NCBI GenBank assembly: GCA_020846105.1
Contig: JADLEN010000316.1
Coordinates: 1-10,924 of the forward strand
Reading direction: 5' to 3'
Length of the DNA stretch: 10,924 nt
Source of the DNA: Chitinophagaceae bacterium
GTDB taxonomy: Bacteria; Bacteroidota; Bacteroidia; Chitinophagales; Chitinophagaceae
Shown: positions 6,162-10,924 of the stretch, piece after piece
Layout of the letters: each line of letters starts with the position of its first letter
Position numbering within the stretch: the first letter of the stretch is position 1
Notes under the pieces: generated by a model
The model's database searches: none
What the model saw: only the letters and a program-made list of their open reading frames with translations
Told to the model about the DNA's origin: nothing
Made by a program: the position numbers and the translations under genes

Positions 6162-6515
6162 TTATTGGCTGGCGATGTGCACTACTAGGTAGGCTAGCAG
6201 TAGTAGTAGTAGTAGGGTGCCTATGATGATGAGGCTGTGGAGTGTGCTGTGGCGGGGCCTGCCTGGGCGGGGCTGTGCGTGGCGTAGGCTGCGGTGTAGG
6301 CTGCGGCGTAGCTGGCGCTGGCTGCGCTGGGCTTGGGCGGGTTTGAGCATTTGTATGCCTTCGAGGGCGTCTGCGTCTGGGCTGGTGCCTTGGGTCATGA
6401 GTGCTTCTACGGCGTGCTGCTCTTGGGGGCTGAGTGTGCCTTGGAGGTAGGCCATTAGTAGCTCGTTGCTAAGGGTGGGCTGGCTGCTGTCTGGGGTGTG
6501 GGGCTGCTGGCTCAT
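6162..6515 (-). CDS. putative membrane anti-sigma factor
   Basis: This 117-residue protein starts at ATG 6513-6515, overlapping the sigma-factor stop by ATGA, which indicates translational coupling. Residues 17-57 (NELLMAYLQGTLSPQEQHAV...DADALEGIQML) resemble the N-terminal cytoplasmic segment of Bacteroidota anti-sigma proteins (YLxGxLSPEE...DALEGL). It has no cysteine at all, so it is not a zinc-binding (HxxxCxxC) type. Residues 60-92 are Arg, Gln, His and Pro rich. Residues 94-114 form one membrane helix with seven consecutive Leu, and the chain ends three residues later, so there is essentially no periplasmic domain. It would hold the sigma factor at the membrane; sensing would have to come from another protein, possibly the neighbouring kinase. 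The role is inferred from position and weak similarity. Confidence 0.7.
   Translation of the reverse strand: MSQQPHTPDSSQPTLSNELLMAYLQGTLSPQEQHAVEALMTQGTSPDADALEGIQMLKPAQAQRSQRQLRRSLHRSLRHAQPRPGRPRHSTLHSLIIIGTLLLLLLLAYLVVHIASQ
6195..6215 (-). repeat. CTA trinucleotide tract in the membrane helix of the anti-sigma candidate
   Basis: Seven consecutive Leu codons read CTA five times, then CTG and CTA. Changes in unit number would add or remove Leu residues in the membrane segment without shifting frame. Confidence 0.9.
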
Positions 6516-7081
6516 GAGCGTGGGGGCTGCGTGTTTTGTAGGGTGATTTTGAGGTTGCGTTTGCCGTTTTGTAGGTAGCTTTTTACTTGCTCGAAACTGT
6601 ATCCGGTGAGGGTCATTATGTCTTTGTAGCTGCGCTCTTGGATATAGAATAGCTGGATGCAGGTGCGCTGCTCGGGGTTAAGGCTATTGATGGCTTGGTG
6701 CATGTGCTGGCGTAGGCGCTCGTCGGTAAGCCACTCGTCGGTGGTTTTTTCGGGGGTGGCGGGTAGGTCATTGAGGGTGGCGGGGAGGCTGTAGTGTGGC
6801 TGGCTGCGTAGTAGGCCTAGGCAGTGGTTGCGCATGAGTATGTATAGCCAGCCTTTGAAGTTGTGGATGGGCTCTTTGGGGAATTGGGTAATGGTTTTGA
6901 TATATATTTGTTGTACGGCGTCTTGGGCGGCGGCGTGGTCTCGGAGGTATTTCATGGCTATGCCTAGTAGCAGTAGGGTGTGGCGCTCTAGGAGTGTGCC
7001 TAGGTATTGGTTGTGGGCAGATAGCTGGTAGTGGGCTATGAGCTCATCGTCTGTAAGGGTATGTAGGCTTTTGGGTGCCAA
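6512..7081 (-). CDS. ECF-type RNA polymerase sigma factor
   Basis: This 189-residue sigma-70 family protein has only the two ECF domains. Sigma-2 spans about 24-93, with AQDAVQQIYIKTITQF (52-67) as region 2.2 and NFKGWLYILMRNHCLGLLR (74-92) as region 2.4. Sigma-4 spans about 131-180, with INSLNPEQRTCIQLFYIQ and the helix-turn-helix SYKDIMTLTGYSFEQVKSYL (151-170). The start is TTG at 7079-7081: there is no ATG, GTG or TTG in frame between it and the end of the kinase gene, and the next downstream ATG (residue 43) would cut into sigma-2. It lies 70 bp after the histidine kinase gene and overlaps the anti-sigma candidate by 4 bp. No promoter motif was found in the gap, so transcription probably comes from upstream of the kinase. 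Confidence 0.92.
   Translation of the reverse strand: MAPKSLHTLTDDELIAHYQLSAHNQYLGTLLERHTLLLLGIAMKYLRDHAAAQDAVQQIYIKTITQFPKEPIHNFKGWLYILMRNHCLGLLRSQPHYSLPATLNDLPATPEKTTDEWLTDERLRQHMHQAINSLNPEQRTCIQLFYIQERSYKDIMTLTGYSFEQVKSYLQNGKRNLKITLQNTQPPRS
7079..7081 (-). promoter_or_regulatory. TTG start codon of the sigma factor
   Basis: The first codon is TTG, followed by GCA CCC AAA. The upstream leader (7082-7122) reads almost only A and C on the coding strand and has no ribosome-binding sequence. A weak start would keep sigma-factor synthesis low. Confidence 0.6.
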
Positions 7082-7151
7082 TGTTTGGGTGTGTTGGTGT
7101 GGTGTGTGTGTGGTGTAGATGCTTTTGTGGGTGTGTTTCCATAAAATAGGT

Positions 7152-8447
7152 TTATGCTTGGGTGTCTGTGCGGGATAGGGGCATGTTTAGGGTAAAGGTG
7201 CTGCCTTTGCCTAGGATGCTTTCTAGCTTGATGTATCCGTTTTGGGCTTCGACCATGGTTTTGACGTAGCTGAGGCCTAGGCCAAAGCCTTTGACGTTGT
7301 GGAGGTTGCCGGTGTGTGCGCGGTAAAATTTTTCGAAGGCGCGGCTGGCGGTTTCGCGGTTCATGCCTATGCCGTTGTCTTGTATTTTGATGGCTAGCAT
7401 GCCGTTGTTGACGCTGGTGGATAGGTGTATGATGAGTGGCTCTTTGGAGTATTTGATGGCATTGTCTAGGAGGTTGAAGATGATGTTGGAGAAGTGTACT
7501 TCGTCTACGTCTATAAGGTGCTTGGTAGCTGCGAGGTCTAGTATTAGTTGGCCATTTTTTTCTTGTATTTGTAGGGATAGGTTTCGGGCTACTTTGTTGA
7601 TGGTGTCGTGGGCGTTGAGGGTGATGATATTGAGGTTGAGGTCTTCTTGTTTTTCTAGTTTGGCGGCTTGTAGTATGGTTTCTACTTGGCGGTGCATTCG
7701 TTTGTTTTCTTCTTTTATCATGCCGCTGTAGTAGCGTATTTTTTCGGTGTCGTGTATTACTTTTTCGTTGTTGAGGGCGTCTACGGCTAGGGATATGGTG
7801 GCTAGTGGGGTTTTGAGCTCGTGGGTCATGTTGTTGATAAAGTCCGACTTGATTTCTGAGATATTTTTTTGGCGCAGCATGGTGCGTATGGTGAGGGCAA
7901 ATGCCGATATGATGATGATGGTGAATAGTATGGAGGCAATGATCATAGAGGCCATCTGCCGCATGATATAATTTTTGGTGTCTTTGATGTATATAAATAG
8001 GGTTTCGGGCTGGGCACTAGCTGCTGGTGTAAGCCTTGTATAGATGCACTGCGAGAGCATGTCTGGGGTAAAGCCTTGGCTGACACGGATAGGAGCATTG
8101 AATATATTGGTGACACAAAACTCGAAAGGTTGCTTGATGCCTTGGTTTTTCATGGCTTGTACAATATTCATGCGCAGCTCTTCTACGGATATGGCTTGTG
8201 AGGTAAATTTGGAGGCAAGCATGATTTCTTTGTGGTACTCGTTTAGCTGGTTTGGGTTGAAGCCTTCGGAGTTGATGAACGAGTTTTGGGTAATGCGGGT
8301 GACATCGTCAAGGGTTTTTTCGAGGTCGCTAACAATTTCGTCTTGCTTGATAACAAGTGCATTTTTGATCCAAGACATTTGGATATACAAGATGCCCAAT
8401 ACCGAAAAGGTGATGAGAAAAATAATGAGCGGATAGACTTTTTTCAT
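7152..8447 (-). CDS. two-component sensor histidine kinase
   Basis: This 431-residue membrane kinase has TM1 at 6-27, an extracytoplasmic sensor region at 28-164 with no recognised domain, and TM2 at about 165-188. It then passes straight to the HisKA domain with no HAMP linker. The H-box is FINNMTHELKTPL (203-215) with phospho-acceptor His209. The ATPase domain has the N-box NIIFNLLDNAIKYS (321-334), G1 DNGIGM (357-362), the F-box around FEKFYRAHTG (371-380) and G2 GFGLGLSYV (387-395). It resembles the RprX-like kinases of Bacteroidota. No response regulator gene is in the window; the downstream genes are the sigma and anti-sigma pair. A near match to the -7 motif (TAACTTCG, 8456-8463) lies 8 bases before the ATG and is not convincing. 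Confidence 0.95.
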   Translation of the reverse strand: MKKVYPLIIFLITFSVLGILYIQMSWIKNALVIKQDEIVSDLEKTLDDVTRITQNSFINSEGFNPNQLNEYHKEIMLASKFTSQAISVEELRMNIVQAMKNQGIKQPFEFCVTNIFNAPIRVSQGFTPDMLSQCIYTRLTPAASAQPETLFIYIKDTKNYIMRQMASMIIASILFTIIIISAFALTIRTMLRQKNISEIKSDFINNMTHELKTPLATISLAVDALNNEKVIHDTEKIRYYSGMIKEENKRMHRQVETILQAAKLEKQEDLNLNIITLNAHDTINKVARNLSLQIQEKNGQLILDLAATKHLIDVDEVHFSNIIFNLLDNAIKYSKEPLIIHLSTSVNNGMLAIKIQDNGIGMNRETASRAFEKFYRAHTGNLHNVKGFGLGLSYVKTMVEAQNGYIKLESILGKGSTFTLNMPLSRTDTQA

Positions 8448-8589
8448 AAGAAAAACGAAGTTAGTATGTGGGGTTGCATCGTAGATAGCTTTAACGCAAC
8501 TTTTTGATGCATTGAAGTTAATAGTTCTTGTGAAGATTTGCAGAAAAAATTAAAAAAGCGCAAGCCCGATGACCCCAAAATATTATGCC

Positions 8590-8597
8590 TAAATTTG
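8590..8597 (+). promoter_or_regulatory. -7 promoter element TAAATTTG for the DUF2461 gene
   Basis: TAAATTTG matches TAnnTTTG and ends 19 bases before ATG 8617. No TTG was seen near the -33 position. It lies in the divergent gap between the kinase gene and this one. Confidence 0.45.
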
Positions 8598-8616
8598 ACC
8601 TTCAATACTTAAAGAT

Positions 8617-9279
8617 ATGCTACAGCCTACGACCCTAAAGTTCTTGACGCTACTAAATGACAACAACAATAAAGTATGGTTTGACGATAACCGCATGCTG
8701 TATGAAAATGCCAAGCAAGATTTCGAACAATTTATAGACGATGTGTTGCAAGCCAATGCGGCACTGATACCTGAGCTTGCTAGCAAAAAAGCGAAGCAAT
8801 GTGTGTTTCGGATTTATAAAGATGTGCGTTTTTCTAAAGACAAAGTGCCTTACAAAAATAATTTTGGGGCTGCCTTTGGCAAAGGTGAAAAGAAGGTGCA
8901 GGGTGCGGCTTTTTATATTCACTTGCAGCCAGGTGGCCATAGCTTTGTAGGTGGTGGCATATGGATGCCAGATGCACTGGGTTTGAAGGCCATCCGCCAA
9001 GAGATAGATTATAGTTTCGAAAAGTTTTTGGGTGTCATTCACAAGCCATCTTTCCTGCGGATGTTTGGCGGGCTAGACCAGTCTCAACAGCTGAAAAAAT
9101 GCCCCAAAGACTACACCGACGACAACCCTGCCTTGGCTTTTCTGAAACTCAAAAGTTTTACGGTGGGTACTAGTATGAGCGATAAAGATTTTACGAGCAA
9201 GGATGCTGTGGCCAAAATCACGGGTATTGTAGCTGAAATGAAACCCTTTGTTGACTTTCTGAATGCAGCAATATTGTAG
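8617..9279 (+). CDS. DUF2461 family protein
   Basis: This 220-residue soluble protein has no signal peptide. It begins with the family's typical TLKFLTLLNDNNNKVWFDDNR (residues 6-26, an FLxxLxxNNxKxWFxxNR pattern). The conserved core FRIYKDVRFSKDKVPYKNNF (64-83) follows, then GAAFYIHLQPGGHSFVGGGI (96-115) and the IRQEI segment. These are the hallmarks of DUF2461/TIGR02453. The biochemical function of the family is unknown to me. Its stop lies 3 bp from the stop of the convergent porP-like gene, so no separate terminator fits between them. Confidence 0.93.
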   Translation: MLQPTTLKFLTLLNDNNNKVWFDDNRMLYENAKQDFEQFIDDVLQANAALIPELASKKAKQCVFRIYKDVRFSKDKVPYKNNFGAAFGKGEKKVQGAAFYIHLQPGGHSFVGGGIWMPDALGLKAIRQEIDYSFEKFLGVIHKPSFLRMFGGLDQSQQLKKCPKDYTDDNPALAFLKLKSFTVGTSMSDKDFTSKDAVAKITGIVAEMKPFVDFLNAAIL

Positions 9280-9282
9280 CAC

Positions 9283-10329
9283 TTATCGGCGGGGGCATAC
9301 AGTGCTGCTAAAACCTCTTGAAGGGTCGGAGATAATGCCTGTTTTGATAATGGAAAGCTCGAAACCACCACGGATATTAGACGCTGCTCTAAGTTTCGAT
9401 ACATTCATATCGTAGCTCACGCCAAAGCTTAGGTCGTTGTAATCTATTTTGACAACGGGTATGATGGCATCATTAAGGCGCATCATCATACCTGCATAAA
9501 ATACCAAAACGTCTTCGCTTGCCGATGCCGCATTTTTACGACCAATAAGGCCGCCAGCCATTATTTCATTGTACTTTCCTTGCAGGCTTATATTGGCATG
9601 TGCTTGTGCGCTCCACATATCATTTATAAGCCAATTGCCACTTGCATTTGCGTTGAGTCTCATTTCTTGTCGCACACCTACTACGCCACCATAAAAATTG
9701 TTTTCGGGGCGGGTAAGGTGGTAAGCTGCTACGCCTACTGCAAAATTGGTTTTATCGTCGGCACCGGTATTGGTGGTGTAATTAATGCCCACTCCAAAAT
9801 CCATTTGTGAAACCTTGGGGTTGGGCAAGCTTTCTCCAGAGGGGTTTGTGGGGTTGTAGCCTATACCAGATGTGTATTGATTGCCAAAGGTCATTTTGCT
9901 AGGGTCGTAGTTGCGTTGCAGATAGCCTGCCATAATGCCTATGGAAAAGAATGTACCATGCTCGCTATTGAGGTTTTTGTTGTAAGAAATAGCTGCATTG
10001 CCAGACAAGGTAGTGAGGTTGATACTACCCGTACGGTCGTAAAAAGCCATACCGCCAAAGCCAAGAAAATCTTGTGATTCGCCTAGTTGTTTTTTAAACT
10101 CGACCGATGCCATAGCTGTTTGAAACGGTGCGCTAATACTGCTCCACTGGTTGCGGTACATGAGGCCCATTCTATAGTCGCCGTTATAAATGCCTGTGAG
10201 TGCAGGGTTGCGCAACATGCTCACTTCGTAAAATTGGGAGAAGTGAATATCCTGCGCTTGCAACTTGTAGCAATGGGCTATTAAAAAAGCTGACGTAATG
10301 GCTATAATTTTTGTTGCTATCCGATTCAT
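9283..10329 (-). CDS. PorP/SprF family type IX secretion system membrane protein
   Basis: This 348-residue protein has an N-terminal signal peptide (MNRIATKIIAITSAFLIAHC, cleavage likely within LQAQ-D near residue 26). The family-typical mature start DIHFSQFYEVSMLRNPALTG (27-46) follows, then YRMGLMYRNQW. The rest alternates beta-strands and turns, ending in a C-terminal barrel-like region (SFGVSYDMNVSKLRAASNIRGGFELSI as the last part). The length is typical of the family. PorP/SprF proteins are outer-membrane partners needed for export or surface attachment of proteins with the type B sorting domain. Here it lies 28 bp downstream of exactly such a protein, so the two form a pair. Confidence 0.94.
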   Translation of the reverse strand: MNRIATKIIAITSAFLIAHCYKLQAQDIHFSQFYEVSMLRNPALTGIYNGDYRMGLMYRNQWSSISAPFQTAMASVEFKKQLGESQDFLGFGGMAFYDRTGSINLTTLSGNAAISYNKNLNSEHGTFFSIGIMAGYLQRNYDPSKMTFGNQYTSGIGYNPTNPSGESLPNPKVSQMDFGVGINYTTNTGADDKTNFAVGVAAYHLTRPENNFYGGVVGVRQEMRLNANASGNWLINDMWSAQAHANISLQGKYNEIMAGGLIGRKNAASASEDVLVFYAGMMMRLNDAIIPVVKIDYNDLSFGVSYDMNVSKLRAASNIRGGFELSIIKTGIISDPSRGFSSTVCPRR

Positions 10330-10357
10330 TGTTTTCTTTTTTAGGTGGGGCTTTTAT

Positions 10358-10924
10358 TTATCGAATGAGCGTAATGTCGCCTTTTAAAAATACTATTTCT
10401 CCATTGTCGCAAGTGGCTTCCAGGGTATAGACAAAGGTGTCTGAGCCTAAAGTGGTACCGCCGAAACTGCCGTCCCAGCCTTGCTCTCGGACATTTATAT
10501 CTATGTTGGTACGTTCAAAAACTTTTTGTCCCCAACGGTTATACACGATGAACGATTTTATTTTACCTACACCTGTACCTTGAGGAAAGAAATAGTCGTT
10601 TTGTCCGTCGCCATTGGGTGTAAAGGTGTTGGGGATGAAGAGTTGGCTTTGATCGCAAAAGACCACAATATTTACTTGGTCGGTGTCGGAGCATCCAAAA
10701 TCAGAAGTTACCTTCAGCGTGTACAATGTAGTTTTGGTAGCCGTTGTTTTAGGGTTGGGGCAGTTTGCGCAACTCAATGCGGTATCGGGCCACCAAAGGT
10801 AATCCTTGATATTAGTACCCGTACCCAATAGTTGTACGGCTGTGCCTGCAAGTACGCGTTGGTCGGCACCAGCATCTACTATTGGTAGTGGGTGCACTGT
10901 TACTTTTATAAAACCCGTATCGGG
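10358..10924 (-). CDS. large secreted protein, C-terminal part with gliding-motility/type IX sorting domain (5' end outside window)
   Basis: Only the last 188 residues are visible; the frame is open through the window edge, and the GTG at 10895-10897 is an internal Val. Residues around VDAGADQRVLAGTAVQLLGT to YTLKVTSDFGCSDTDQVNIV form one Ig/PKD-like repeat with the CANCPNP motif. Then comes the type B sorting domain (CHU_C/TIGR04131): LFIPNTFTPNGDGQNDYFFP, FIVYNRWGQKVFE, GWDGSFGG, FVYTLEATCDNGE and the terminal KGDITLIR. The domain directs secretion through the type IX system. Proteins of this type are usually long, repetitive adhesins or surface proteins. The porP/sprF-like gene follows after 28 bp. 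Confidence 0.96.
   Translation of the reverse strand, partial: PDTGFIKVTVHPLPIVDAGADQRVLAGTAVQLLGTGTNIKDYLWWPDTALSCANCPNPKTTATKTTLYTLKVTSDFGCSDTDQVNIVVFCDQSQLFIPNTFTPNGDGQNDYFFPQGTGVGKIKSFIVYNRWGQKVFERTNIDINVREQGWDGSFGGTTLGSDTFVYTLEATCDNGEIVFLKGDITLIR

Noticed and set aside
9276..9308. Imperfect hairpin GTAGCACT / AGTGCTGC between the convergent DUF2461 and porP-like genes, as a bidirectional terminator
   Set aside because: It has a 17-base loop, a G-U pair and no T-run on either side, and it overlaps both stop codons.

Overview
The window comes from a member of the Bacteroidota. Four things support this: a type IX secretion pair (a gliding-motility type C-terminal sorting domain followed by a PorP/SprF protein), a long F1 beta subunit with a very short epsilon subunit, a two-subunit transketolase half-gene, and promoter-like TAnnTTTG motifs in place of Shine-Dalgarno sequences. 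A free-living Chitinophagia/Saprospiria-like lineage would fit, but the genus cannot be fixed from this sequence.

Layout. Positions 1-128 are a perfect palindrome centred on the terminator of a small membrane-protein gene; this looks like an assembly fold-back. Positions 103-1731 (minus strand) hold a SUI1/eIF1-like translation factor, a transketolase C-terminal subunit and a DUF4834-like membrane peptide. Positions 1967-3727 (plus) hold atpD-atpC, with a well-formed promoter in front and a strong intrinsic terminator behind. Positions 3806-4615 are non-coding and carry a decayed repeat-like patch, an 11-unit 21-bp tandem array and a strongly G-rich, C-poor stretch. Positions 4616-5224 (plus) encode a lipoprotein with thioredoxin-like features. 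Positions 5225-6161 are a second non-coding island, a mosaic of at least four dispersed repeat families with an ordered cassette present twice. Positions 6162-8447 (minus) hold a membrane histidine kinase, an ECF sigma factor with a TTG start and a small membrane anti-sigma candidate that overlaps the sigma gene by 4 bp. Position 8617 onward holds a DUF2461 protein (plus), facing a porP/sprF-like gene and the 3' end of a large secreted protein gene (minus).

How the genes fit together. The ATP synthase pair and the transketolase half are core metabolism. The kinase-sigma-anti-sigma run is a plausible signalling operon in which membrane sensing is coupled to transcription, with no response regulator in view. 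The last two genes are a usual cell-surface export pair: the large protein carries the type B sorting domain and the PorP/SprF protein serves its export or surface attachment. The most unusual parts of the window are the two repeat islands flanking the lipoprotein gene and the palindromic left end. No CRISPR array, tRNA, rRNA, transposase or phage gene was seen.
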